A DNA stretch of 9,466 nucleotides from VGMD01 sp964552055 (GCA_964552055.1 CAZKFL010000047.1:1-9466); one strand, 5' to 3'. Shown: positions 1 to 6,858, numbered from the stretch's first letter. Program-made: numbers and translations. The notes: generated from the sequence alone by a model not told the origin.

Positions 1-21
1 AACCTCTTTAAATGAGCCTTA

Positions 22-465
22 ATGATGGATAAAAACTTAATGAAAAACCCCTATCATTTAGAACACTACAACACTATTCCAACAGAATATGAAGGAATTC
101 TTTTTAAGGGAATCAGCGAGTACGCTTTCCAAGAAAAAGGTCTCCTTCCAATTCAATCATTTAGTGTTTTTGTTAAAAATCAAAAACAGAATGTGTTAGG
201 AGGGGTTTCAGGGGTCACGTTTTATGGGTCCCTCTATATTGATTCTCTTTGGATAGATAAGGCCTTACGTCATCAAGGATGGGGAACAAAACTAGTGCAT
301 GAAGCTGAAAAAATTGGAAGAGACCGTGGAGCAGTATTTGTCACCCTCAATACCATGGATTGGGAAGGGTTGTCATTTTATCAAAAGCTTGGATATTCGG
401 TCGAATTCGTCCGAGAAGGTTATGAAAAGGACTCCAAAATGTACATGCTAAGGAAACCATTATGA
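22..465 (+). CDS. GNAT-family N-acetyltransferase
   Basis: A 147-residue protein spanning a single GNAT fold, predicted to move an acetyl group from acetyl-CoA to an amine on an unknown substrate in the cytoplasm. The acetyl-CoA pyrophosphate-binding loop (motif A, Q/RxxGxG/A) is RHQGWG at residues 83-88, preceded by the beta-strand YIDSLWID (72-79). Motif B is FYQKLGY at 119-125. The length is normal for a stand-alone GNAT. The start is uncertain: Met codons lie at 22, 25 and 40 and none has a strong Shine-Dalgarno sequence. The stop overlaps the next start as ATGA (462-465), so the two acetyltransferases are probably co-transcribed and translationally coupled. The neighbours are kinase and acetyltransferase genes of antibiotic-modification type, so small-molecule detoxification is a reasonable inference, but the sequence does not show the substrate. 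Confidence 0.88.
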   Translation: MMDKNLMKNPYHLEHYNTIPTEYEGILFKGISEYAFQEKGLLPIQSFSVFVKNQKQNVLGGVSGVTFYGSLYIDSLWIDKALRHQGWGTKLVHEAEKIGRDRGAVFVTLNTMDWEGLSFYQKLGYSVEFVREGYEKDSKMYMLRKPL

Positions 466-986
466 AAAGCCAAAACCTTGTGATACGACCATTGAGCGTA
501 AATGACATTTCAAAAATAGTAAGCCGCTATTCTTTTCCATGGTCTACTCCAGAAAAAACTAAAATACTTTGGGACTCTTATTATCAGGAGCAACAAGATG
601 GAATAAGAACTGTAGCAGTATTAGCGGAAAATCATGAAATCCTAGGCTATGGCAGTTTGCTTAGAAAACAAGAATGCTCCTTCTTCGCAAAGAAGAATAT
701 TCCTGAAATCAACGATGTCTGGATCGATGAAAATCACAGGAACCAGGGCTTAGGAACAACCTTGATCAAGTGGATTGAAGATCTTGCGAGGCAAGAAGGT
801 TACAATGAAATAGGGATTGGGGTCGGCTTATACAAAGACTATGGGCCTGCACAACGGCTTTATTTTCAATTGGGGTACATTCCTGATGGCAGTGGCATTA
901 CCTATAAAGGACAATCTACAGTACCAGGGCAATCTTATCCATTAGATGATGATCTTATCCTTTGGCTAACAAAGACACTTAGTTAA
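462..986 (+). CDS. GNAT-family N-acetyltransferase, second of a coupled pair
   Basis: A 174-residue single-domain GNAT enzyme, predicted to acetylate an unknown substrate using acetyl-CoA. The N-terminal LVIRPLSVNDISKIV (residues 6-20) is the typical first strand and helix. Motif A is RNQGLG at 93-98, after the strand INDVWIDENH (83-92). The end of the fold is seen as GPAQRLYFQLGYIPDG (128-143), the motif B helix with the usual LYFQLGY. The start ATG overlaps the stop of the upstream GNAT gene by four bases, which points to one operon. The two proteins are not obvious duplicates: they share only the fold motifs. The gene ends 4 bp from the end of the convergent phosphotransferase gene, with no room for a separate terminator. 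Confidence 0.9.
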   Translation: MKSQNLVIRPLSVNDISKIVSRYSFPWSTPEKTKILWDSYYQEQQDGIRTVAVLAENHEILGYGSLLRKQECSFFAKKNIPEINDVWIDENHRNQGLGTTLIKWIEDLARQEGYNEIGIGVGLYKDYGPAQRLYFQLGYIPDGSGITYKGQSTVPGQSYPLDDDLILWLTKTLS

Positions 987-990
987 TCTG

Positions 991-1998
991 TCATTTACAT
1001 TCGTCAGTTGCGAAGGCTATATCTACTACACCACGAGGTTCAAACATACCGATAAACTGCTTGTACATCTCTGGTCTGTCTTCGCCTCCAGTCATCGTCA
1101 AAAGCAACTCATGACCGTAGATAGCAATATCATCCACAATTCGTTCATGCCGGTAATAGGCTAGGATTGTTGAATTAATTTCAGTCTTTCCATAGCCTCT
1201 ATAAAAAGAGTTTTCCTCATGCGGTTGATTCCAAACATTTGCGACACCACCGCCAATGAACATGAGATCGCGTTCCTTTGGCGCCATAATGGGATCATCC
1301 CAGTCCACTATGTAGAGAGTGTCATTTCCATTTATCACTACATTGCCGCCATGAATGTCGGAATGGCACAAGACGAATTTAGGTGATTGCCCTTGTAGCT
1401 TTTGTCCAAGCTGTTCAGCACGGTCTACTAGTCTTCGAATTGCTGGCATATTCTCATTCATAAATTTCAATAGTTTTAGAGCAATCGGATCACCGATAGG
1501 TTTAGCTTCAATATGGACATAGAGCGATCGAACGGCCTCACGCCATTTAGGTGAATAGGCCTCTTTTCGGAGTTTGTTTTGGATCGCTGAGGGCACATCA
1601 ATTTCGTGAACTTGCCGTAGCGCTTTTCCTAGATCAAACCATTGATTACCCGTTAGGCTACAACTAAACCCATCTTGTCCCTCAACAAATGGGTAGACAA
1701 TGAGAGTAAAATCTTCAATACACTGGGTTAATTGACCAAGGAGTGTTTTAATGGGCGGAATAATCTGGTTAATCCCAGCATTATGTAATAGCTCCACTAT
1801 TTCAACACCGATGTCATGATGATGGCCGCGCTTTAACTTTACGAAATAAGATCTCTGGTCATGCGTCTCTGCTTTATATACTGACGCATTCATATCTGCG
1901 CCAATGGGAAGAAACGTAAGCGTAGCAACTGCAATACCGTAATCGTTGTTTAGGCAATTAATAATGAGCTCTTCTGAAATGGGCTGCTTCACTTTCAT
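991..1998 (-). CDS. aph: APH(9)-like aminoglycoside/spectinomycin phosphotransferase
   Basis: A 335-residue aminoglycoside-phosphotransferase-fold kinase, predicted to transfer phosphate from ATP to a hydroxyl of an antibiotic. It closely resembles, from memory, the spectinomycin kinase APH(9)-Ia of Legionella pneumophila in length and in blocks such as YFVKLK, YSPKWRE, APKERDLMFIGGG and YYRHERIV. Visible functional residues are the ATP-binding lysine K54 (FVKLK), the catalytic loop CHSDIHGGN (211-219) with D214 and N219, and the metal-binding D232 in IVDWDD. All are intact, so the enzyme should be active. It is read leftwards and is divergent from the Vat-type gene, with about 180 bp between them. 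Spectinomycin as substrate is inferred from family likeness; another aminocyclitol or a host metabolite is possible. The family assignment is firm. Confidence 0.9.
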   Translation of the reverse strand: MKVKQPISEELIINCLNNDYGIAVATLTFLPIGADMNASVYKAETHDQRSYFVKLKRGHHHDIGVEIVELLHNAGINQIIPPIKTLLGQLTQCIEDFTLIVYPFVEGQDGFSCSLTGNQWFDLGKALRQVHEIDVPSAIQNKLRKEAYSPKWREAVRSLYVHIEAKPIGDPIALKLLKFMNENMPAIRRLVDRAEQLGQKLQGQSPKFVLCHSDIHGGNVVINGNDTLYIVDWDDPIMAPKERDLMFIGGGVANVWNQPHEENSFYRGYGKTEINSTILAYYRHERIVDDIAIYGHELLLTMTGGEDRPEMYKQFIGMFEPRGVVDIAFATDECK

Positions 1999-2115
1999 GA
2001 TCTGAAGTATGCCTACCTGTACTAAATTATCTCAAGAGTCCAGCGCTCTATTTTTACAAGCAGTAGATTGAATGCTTGGTTTTGTGATGTAGCATAGCAA
2101 CTCTTTTAAAACATC

Positions 2116-2144
2116 TTGACTGACAAGGTTTTTAAAGTTAAAAT
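2116..2144 (+). promoter_or_regulatory. Predicted sigma70 promoter of the Vat-type gene
   Basis: TTGACT (2116-2121) and TAAAAT (2139-2144) are separated by exactly 17 bp, close to the sigma70 consensus. Transcription would begin near 2151, about 28 bases before the ATG at 2179. So short a leader leaves no room for the ribosome-stalling leader peptide found upstream of some antibiotic-resistance genes, so constitutive expression is the simplest reading. Confidence 0.6.
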
Positions 2145-2178
2145 CAAACATTTTTTGTAACTAAAAAGAGTAAGCAGA

Positions 2179-2814
2179 ATGTCAGGCCCTAACCCAAACA
2201 CACTTTATCCTATTTCTGGTTATGAGAAGCTTATATTTCTCAAAAACTTTGTCAAAGCTGCTAATATTTTTGTAGGGGATTATACCTATTTTGACGATCG
2301 TCGATATGGGCCAGATAAATTTGAGGAATATAATGTACTATACAATTATGATTTTTCTAAGGTCAAACTTGTAATTGGAAAGTTCTGTGCTATTGCTGCA
2401 GAAACCAAATTTATCATGACAGGAGATCATAAGCTTGATGCAATTAGCACTTATCCTTTTCCTGTTTTTGGGAACGGCTGGGAATCTGCATTTAATGTAT
2501 GTGACCTACCTGTCAAAGGTGATATCGTTGTGGGCAATGATGTCTGGTTCGGATATGACTCGCTGGTAATGAATGGTGCCACAATAGGAAACGGAGCTAT
2601 TATAGCTACTAAAGCAGTCGTTGTAAAAGATGTTTCAGCATATTCTATTGTAGCCGGCAACCCTGCGAAAGTTGTAAAAATGCGATTCGATGATAAAACT
2701 ATTGGTCGGTTACAGAAAATCGCCTGGTGGGATTGGGACATTGAAAAAATTAATAAAAATTTGAAACTAATTTGCCATCTAGATGTAGATCAGCTTGAAA
2801 AAGCTTTGGATTAG
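2179..2814 (+). CDS. Vat/CatB-type xenobiotic O-acetyltransferase
   Basis: A 211-residue acetyltransferase of the left-handed beta-helix xenobiotic (XAT) family, which includes Vat streptogramin A acetyltransferases and CatB chloramphenicol acetyltransferases. Blocks resembling Vat proteins run along the whole length: GPNPNTLYPI at the N-terminus, VGDYTYFD (32-39), IGKFCAIA (66-73), YPFPVFGNGWE (92-102), VVGNDVWFG (117-125), hexapeptide repeats at 127-150, AGNPAKVVKMRFD (159-171) and WWDWDIEKIN (183-192). The catalytic histidine expected in TGDHKLD is H84. The length is full for the family, so the enzyme should be active, probably as a trimer. It follows a good sigma70 promoter and converges with the IQ-motif gene. 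Acetylation of a streptogramin-like drug is inferred from family likeness; the true substrate is unproven. Confidence 0.9.
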   Translation: MSGPNPNTLYPISGYEKLIFLKNFVKAANIFVGDYTYFDDRRYGPDKFEEYNVLYNYDFSKVKLVIGKFCAIAAETKFIMTGDHKLDAISTYPFPVFGNGWESAFNVCDLPVKGDIVVGNDVWFGYDSLVMNGATIGNGAIIATKAVVVKDVSAYSIVAGNPAKVVKMRFDDKTIGRLQKIAWWDWDIEKINKNLKLICHLDVDQLEKALD

Positions 2815-2834
2815 AGTCAGATTGGTTTTTGTGG

Positions 2835-4466
2835 TCAGAAAAAAACAATAAGGTCAGACTCCGTTCTTAAAGAGAACTTGAGTGGATTGGTGGAAGATAA
2901 GAGGGATTCTATTTTCATGATGTCTAAAAGGGAGTGAGTGAGGGACTGAAGAAAGCAAGAATTTAATGTATTTGCTGTTGCAAAAATAGTTTTATAGTTT
3001 TTATCAACATTTGAATGGAAAATAAGCTTGGAAATGGAAAAATCCATGGTCCGAATATAGCAAATTTTAGCATAAGAATCGACTGGCTCAGATAACGCAT
3101 TTGACCTAATTGCGCAGTTCATTAAATGAGAAAGGCTTGCCAATAGAGCTTCAACCATTATGTTAATTTGAGCAAAATCCTCGGGCGATAATTTAGTAAG
3201 AATTTCTAGATCTTTAGGAGTTGTCCGGTAGTAAGGAAGAGACTTACTAACTTGCCAATCTTGAATTGCAAATTGAATTCCAGCTTTGATTCTCTCTGAA
3301 CAATGCTCAGGGATAGCGGGTATTTCGTAATAATTGGAAAAATTGATTCCTTTCTCTTGAAGAAACGTGAGGTGCTGTTTAAAAATTTGATGTAAATCTT
3401 CAATTTGGAATTGTGCGTAATAGATTGCGCAATTATCATGAGGAATATAAATTTCGTCCTCTTTTGGTTTTTTACCGACATAATGGTGATATGCTTTTTG
3501 AATGCGTGAAGCAGCTTGTGATTCATTTTCTTCAATTACCAAGCGTTTCCTTGAAAGATAATTGCGAAAAGTTTTTTGAATCTGTATTGCTAAAAAATGT
3601 TTATAGAAGAAGTGATTGGAGGGTGCAAATGGGATGTCGATTTTTTGGGGAATTAAAATCACTGTGTGTTGTCCATGAAGGTTCAGGTAATGATAAAGGG
3701 GATCTAATGAATAATGATGAGTAAAATAGCGATCTGTATGGAAACGCTCCTTTAGATGTAAAGCCCCAGCCACTAGAAATTTTAAAGTATCTTTAAAACG
3801 TGTAGCTGCTGTTTCAAGTGTGTGGACCATGGCTAGTGTTCTTCTCTGAAAGGTTTGAGTTATATATTTATCTTGCTGATAGCCAAGAGTATAAATTTTA
3901 TTTTCGATCAGCGACTCCATATCTTGCTCTTTTTCAAGCGGAATAATCTCTTTTTCCAAAAAAGTAATGATATGATTGTAAGTTGCACAGCTTGCAGCTA
4001 TCTCGATTCGAATTGCTTCAGTCTTTGGTATTTCTTTGAGAGATCTTGCAAGCATGGTAAAATCTTGTTTAAGTTCCTCTATAACAGATAGCATGGGTCT
4101 ATGAGTTTCTAGAGCTTGGCGAGCTTTAGCTAACAGATCAAATGAGACTTGAAATATGGTTTGTGTTTGGCCGATGTCAATATCCCATCCAAAAATAGGA
4201 CCTGAAGGTGGAGATTCGGAGGGATAAAATAGATTTAAGTATTCCTCATTAGAAAATTTAAGCTCAGAGCTTTCACCTTCGACAAATAAGGGTGATTCTT
4301 CTGTGGCAAATCGTGAAACGAACAAACCATTAATTTTTCTAACCTCATGATTATCATGTTCTTCAGCTAGCAGAAATGTGTCCCAGACCCCTTCAGATTC
4401 AGGATGTGACCATAGAACATTGTAATGTTCATAAATAAATTGTTTTAGTCCAACTTCATGCGTCAT
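2835..4466 (-). CDS. Unknown 543-residue protein with two IQ motifs
   Basis: I do not recognise this protein. It is 543 residues long, mostly predicted helical and apparently soluble, with no signal peptide or clear membrane segment. Near the centre are two successive IQ motifs: IQKTFRNYLSR at 296-306 (exact IQxxxRxxxxR) and RIQKAYHHYVGK at 321-332 (IQxxxHxxxxK). In eukaryotes such motifs bind calmodulin or myosin light chains. Bacterial proteins with tandem IQ motifs are mostly known from intracellular bacteria, so a host-targeted role is possible but inferred. The start at 4466 is preceded by TGAGG at suitable spacing. The 3' end is only 20 bp from the convergent Vat-type gene. The last residues (about 533-543) are encoded by a stretch with a repeated GTCAGA motif and may be an extension acquired from extragenic DNA. 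Confidence 0.8.
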   Translation of the reverse strand: MTHEVGLKQFIYEHYNVLWSHPESEGVWDTFLLAEEHDNHEVRKINGLFVSRFATEESPLFVEGESSELKFSNEEYLNLFYPSESPPSGPIFGWDIDIGQTQTIFQVSFDLLAKARQALETHRPMLSVIEELKQDFTMLARSLKEIPKTEAIRIEIAASCATYNHIITFLEKEIIPLEKEQDMESLIENKIYTLGYQQDKYITQTFQRRTLAMVHTLETAATRFKDTLKFLVAGALHLKERFHTDRYFTHHYSLDPLYHYLNLHGQHTVILIPQKIDIPFAPSNHFFYKHFLAIQIQKTFRNYLSRKRLVIEENESQAASRIQKAYHHYVGKKPKEDEIYIPHDNCAIYYAQFQIEDLHQIFKQHLTFLQEKGINFSNYYEIPAIPEHCSERIKAGIQFAIQDWQVSKSLPYYRTTPKDLEILTKLSPEDFAQINIMVEALLASLSHLMNCAIRSNALSEPVDSYAKICYIRTMDFSISKLIFHSNVDKNYKTIFATANTLNSCFLQSLTHSLLDIMKIESLLSSTNPLKFSLRTESDLIVFF

Positions 4467-4691
4467 AAAACCTCAGTTATTAAAATTTTATTTAACCATC
4501 TTTCTCGGATATACAAATACGTTTTAGTAAATTACACATAATTATTATAAGTTGTTGTTCAATAAAATAATATATTAAAATATATTTATATATGAAAATG
4601 CCTCGGTAAAGATGACTTCTTGTAGATGGTAAAAACACCTTATGTGGGTAGGGAATGGAGACTCACTTTTATAGTATTGTCTTCTGATAAT

Positions 4692-4723
4692 ATTCGGTGT
4701 CAGGCATGCAGTTATGTAGTTTG
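4692..4723 (+). repeat. REP-like element, family A
   Basis: ATTCGGTGTCAGG followed by the core CATGCAGT-TATGTAGT-TTG. The core is two tandem octamers of the form YATGYAGT. The copy in front of the RAYT at 8882-8913 has the same layout. It forms a 24-of-25 inverted repeat with the last unit of the array ending at 4867. Confidence 0.8.
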
Positions 4724-4762
4724 GATTTTGAAAAAAATGATTTAATCGTGAAATACTAACGT

Positions 4763-4790
4763 TATCGTTAATACACAACTGCATGCCTGA
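4763..4790. repeat. 28 bp repeat, copy 1 (partner at 7851-7878)
   Basis: This stretch, beginning TATCGTTAATACAC and running into the family A core AACTGCATGCCTGA, recurs at 7851-7878 with one base changed (C to T). The match extends beyond the REP itself. The two sites therefore share ancestry as a longer unit, not just as independent REP insertions. Confidence 0.75.
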
Positions 4791-4867
4791 CACCAAACAT
4801 AACTGCATGCTGACACCAAACATAACTGCATGCTGACACCAAACATAACTGCATGCTGACACCGAAT
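4777..4867 (-). repeat. Tandem array of four family A REP units
   Basis: Four head-to-tail units (4777-4800, 4801-4823, 4824-4846, 4847-4867) of the form AACTGCATG(C)CTGACACCAAACAT, about 23 bp each. The first unit has an extra C (GCATGCCTGACACC) like the family consensus. The other three lack it, so they probably arose by local duplication of one mutated unit. All are in the opposite orientation to the element at 4692. The last unit ends in ACCGAAT, mirroring the ATTCGGT that begins that element. Confidence 0.88.
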
Positions 4868-4933
4868 AATGCAAAGAGTATTAAAAAAAATGATTATTTT
4901 TCAAACTGCATCACTGCATACCTGGTTCGAATC
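4868..4933 (-). repeat. Family B REP plus RAYT leader remnant
   Basis: Read on the minus strand, this is GATTCGAACCAGG, then TATGCAGTGATGCAGT, then TTTGAAAAA, then about 30 AT-rich bases. Those bases align with the DNA between the family B REP and the start codon of the RAYT remnant at 6859-6978; compare TTTTTAATACTCTTTGCATT here with TTTTTAATATTCTTTACATT there. The copy then breaks off and joins family A sequence at 4867. It is best read as a RAYT element that has lost its gene. Confidence 0.65.
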
Positions 4934-4955
4934 ACTTTCAAAAAAATGTCAGAAT

Positions 4956-5020
4956 GTCAAGCTTGACCCTCTCATAGCGGATTAAATCTACCTTGATAAT
5001 TTTAATTCGCTATAAATGAG
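4956..5020. other. Palindrome and long stem-loop beyond the methyltransferase stop
   Basis: GTCAAGCTTGAC (4956-4967) is a perfect 12 bp palindrome. Directly after it, ATAGCGGATTAAA (4974-4986) pairs with TTTAATTCGCTAT (5001-5013) over 13 positions with one G-T pair and a 14-base loop. CTCAT (4971-4975) and ATGAG (5016-5020) can extend the stem past a short bulge. No U-run follows on either strand, so it is not a standard intrinsic terminator. It may be a structured RNA end or a protein-binding site. Confidence 0.5.
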
Positions 5021-5084
5021 TATAGATACAAAAGCATCATCTTTTAGGTGGGGTATCCCATTTTTGGTAAGTGGGGCAATTGGC

Positions 5085-6461
5085 TTACTCTAGACTTTTT
5101 ATAAAAAGTTCTAATAGAACTTTTGCTACAGGCTTTATTCCGAGTGGTGGAACCGCATTTCCGATTTGTAGGCCAACTTCGTGTTTAGTGCCACAAAATG
5201 CAAAAGATTCTAGAGTTTGAGCTATAGCGCTTTCTCTATCAGATAACGGACGGGGTTCGCTCCAATGGTGAAGGGCGCCACTCGCATGGTTTGTGCCAAT
5301 TATTGTTTTAAAAGGTAGTTTGCTGCTAATTCTTCTAAATTTTCGCCCTTCTTGGCCGTCAACTCCAGGAGCTCTCGCTCCCTCTCGAACTGTTTTAAGC
5401 TCTTCTAGGCATGACTGTTTCTTTACTACAGGAGTTACGGAATTAAATACATAATCAGAAACTGATTTTAAAGCTTCTCCAGCAGTTACATAAGGTGTTA
5501 AGCCAGTTTTTTCTCGTCCGTGCGTCGGTCGAGGCATTGCAAATTTTACCTTACTACTTAAATCATTACGTATTCCGATAAATAAAACCCTCCTTCGTAA
5601 CTGGGGGACTCCATAATCGGCAAATACGATCAGATGGATAGAAACTTGATAACCCGCTTCTTCAAAAGCCGGTTTAATTTTGGTCTCTCCTCCATGATTT
5701 AAAATGCCCTGCACATTTTCAACCAGAAAGTATTTAGGTTGCTTTTCCTTAAGAGTGCTAGCAAAACATTTATACAAAGATCCTCGGTCACCAGCAATAC
5801 CAGCTTTTTTTCCAGCATAAGAAAAATCTTGGCAGGGGAGTCCTGCGACAATTATGTCGATATCGGAGGGAACTAAAGGGTCTGTTTTCATCTCTATTGT
5901 AGTTACATCCCTGCGATCCACGAGGGGCTTTACACTCTCTCTGTCAAGTGTGATTTTTTTTATATATTGAGCGTATTTTAAGAGGGTTGAATCTAATCCT
6001 TGGATTGTTTTTACCCCCTTTTTGACCTTTTCAGAAAAATCAGGCGATTCAATAAGGTGAAGTGTGCAGGTGGCTTCATCGCTTGCATTTAGTTCATAGG
6101 TATCGGCCGCAGCAGAGTTATATTCATTAACATAGCATACCTCCAGATCTATCCCCAGTTCGGCTGCAGCATCTTTAAAGCCTTTTCCAATCCCTCCAAC
6201 ACCTGCAAAAAACTCAGCTAATCTTACGATTGCCCGGCTTCCAGCTACATTTGTTTTTTTTGCAACAATTTCGCACCGAGTCGGTAAAACTTCATCAGCT
6301 CCAGCGCCACTTCCAGCTCCAGCAGGTCCAGCGCTCTCTGCAAAGACTCTTTTAGAAGGCCTTTCTTCAGCGCTTGCTTCGCCTTCATTTTCGGCTTCGT
6401 TATTGAATTTCCATTTGTCTCCAAATGCTCTGCCAGATGAAAGTGAAAGGGGTGATGTCAT
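5085..6461 (-). CDS. C5-cytosine DNA methyltransferase, orphan
   Basis: A 458-residue DNA (cytosine-5)-methyltransferase that would methylate cytosines in an unknown target site using S-adenosylmethionine. Ordered family motifs are visible: motif I FFAGVGGIGKGF (84-95), motif IV GLPCQDFSYAG with nucleophile C210, motif VI ENV (248-250), motif VIII QLRRRVLFIG (287-296), motif IX RPLSDRESAIAQTLE (404-418) and motif X QIGNAVPPLG (432-441). The target-recognition region lies between about 300 and 400. The spacing between motifs I and IV is long compared with M.HhaI, with extra sequence around 130-195. The first 75 residues are an unusual acidic then Ala/Gly/Ser-rich leader. The start at 6461 follows AAGAGG at good spacing. 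No restriction endonuclease is seen nearby. REP elements flank the gene on both sides. Confidence 0.92.
   Translation of the reverse strand: MTSPLSLSSGRAFGDKWKFNNEAENEGEASAEERPSKRVFAESAGPAGAGSGAGADEVLPTRCEIVAKKTNVAGSRAIVRLAEFFAGVGGIGKGFKDAAAELGIDLEVCYVNEYNSAAADTYELNASDEATCTLHLIESPDFSEKVKKGVKTIQGLDSTLLKYAQYIKKITLDRESVKPLVDRRDVTTIEMKTDPLVPSDIDIIVAGLPCQDFSYAGKKAGIAGDRGSLYKCFASTLKEKQPKYFLVENVQGILNHGGETKIKPAFEEAGYQVSIHLIVFADYGVPQLRRRVLFIGIRNDLSSKVKFAMPRPTHGREKTGLTPYVTAGEALKSVSDYVFNSVTPVVKKQSCLEELKTVREGARAPGVDGQEGRKFRRISSKLPFKTIIGTNHASGALHHWSEPRPLSDRESAIAQTLESFAFCGTKHEVGLQIGNAVPPLGIKPVAKVLLELFIKSLE
5104..5124 (-). terminator. Weak hairpin at the methyltransferase 3' end
   Basis: A 9 bp perfect inverted repeat (AAAAGTTCT, 3-base loop, AGAACTTTT) spans the last codons of the methyltransferase, followed on its strand by TTAT. 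The stem is AT-rich, so termination would be weak. Confidence 0.3.
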
Positions 6462-6490
6462 AATAGCCTCTTTAGATTAAAAACTTTAAT

Positions 6491-6516
6491 AAAACCCTAT
6501 TAGTTAGGGATTTTTT
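6491..6516. terminator. Hairpin with flanking A/T runs in the methyltransferase leader
   Basis: CCCTA (6495-6499), a 5-base loop and TAGGG (6505-6509), with AAAA on the left and ATTTTTT on the right, give a terminator-like hairpin in both directions. Read on the minus strand it lies between the putative promoter and the methyltransferase start. It could attenuate that gene or insulate it. Confidence 0.35.
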
Positions 6517-6543
6517 ATAAATAAATTTTATAAATAAAATCAA
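6514..6543 (-). promoter_or_regulatory. Possible methyltransferase promoter
   Basis: On the minus strand TTGATT (6543-6538) and TATAAA (6519-6514) are 18 bp apart, about 50 bases before the start codon. The surrounding DNA is so AT-rich that a chance match is quite possible. Confidence 0.3.
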
Positions 6544-6702
6544 TCGCTTTATTATATGTGCTTTTCGTTTTTTTTTCTATCGAGAATTATTCTAAACGAT
6601 CGATTTCAAAGACTCTTGCGATAATAGGATAAATTTAGTGAATACGATTCTATTATTCACTTTTCATAATTAATTTTTTAAATTAATTATTTGATTAAAA
6701 TA

Positions 6703-6732
6703 TGATTCGAACCAGGTATGCAGTCATGTAGT
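6703..6732 (+). repeat. REP-like element, family B
   Basis: TGATTCGAACCAGG followed by TATGCAGT-CATGTAGT, a complete family B head and core, here without the usual TTTGAAAA tail. It points the opposite way to the family B element at 4900-4933, so these two form an inverted pair around the methyltransferase gene. The 97 bp that follow (6733-6829) show nothing recognisable. Confidence 0.8.
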
Positions 6733-6829
6733 GTTAATTTGGGCGGTGCAATAGAAGTTAGGCTATAAAATCAAACAATCGTCAAGTTGAAATTTTTCTC
6801 AAAATTTTTGATAAGCCCACAGATTGTAA

Positions 6830-6858
6830 TGATCCAAATCGGGTATGCAGTCACTGCA
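6830..6858 (+). repeat. Degenerate family B REP closing the RAYT remnant
   Basis: TGATCCAAATCGGG then TATGCAGTCACTGCA, a diverged family B copy. RAYT homology of the neighbouring remnant stops exactly where this element begins. The remnant is therefore bounded by a REP at both ends, in opposite orientations. Confidence 0.65.

Larger units (their letters stand above)
4467..5084. other. 618 bp gene-free repeat region
   Basis: No real gene is seen. The first 220 bp are plain AT-rich DNA. From 4692 onward the region holds a family A REP element, an inverted tandem array of four more, a leader scrap from a RAYT element joined to a family B REP, a 12 bp palindrome (4956-4967) and a long stem-loop (4971-5020). 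The rest, up to the methyltransferase stop, shows nothing recognisable. The reading frame at 4575-4874 on the minus strand is only translated repeats. Confidence 0.75.

Noticed and set aside
2000..2110. Promoter for the APH gene on the minus strand
   Set aside because: A GATAAT box is visible near 2026-2031 but no -35 box at 16-18 bp spacing, so I could not support a specific promoter.
4777..4867. CRISPR-like short repeat array
   Set aside because: The units are directly adjacent with no unique spacers, the same sequence occurs as single REPs elsewhere, and no cas genes are present.
4575..4874. 99-codon open frame on the minus strand (repetitive Cys/Val/Gln-rich protein)
   Set aside because: Its first third is the tandem family A REP array translated and the rest is AT-rich gap DNA. 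It has no ribosome-binding site and no sensible protein composition.
4920..4935. tRNA T-arm (GGTTCGAATC) suggesting a tRNA gene or att site
   Set aside because: The motif belongs to the family B REP head and recurs at 6705, 7059, 7879, 7890 and 8069. No acceptor, D or anticodon arm can be built around it.
5044..5064. TGGG / CCCA mini-hairpin followed by TTTTT as an intrinsic terminator
   Set aside because: The stem is only 4 bp and no gene on the plus strand ends upstream of it.
6638..6660. Hairpin GTGAATA / TATTCAC followed by TTTT, as a terminator
   Set aside because: Only 7 AT-rich base pairs in very AT-rich DNA, and no gene ends upstream on the plus strand.
6733..6829. Possible transposase C-terminal fragment on the minus strand (frame containing LIKNFEKNFNLTIV)
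   Set aside because: The frame is short and AT-rich, has no recognisable family motif, and is not in frame with the RAYT remnant. I see nothing supportable in this stretch.
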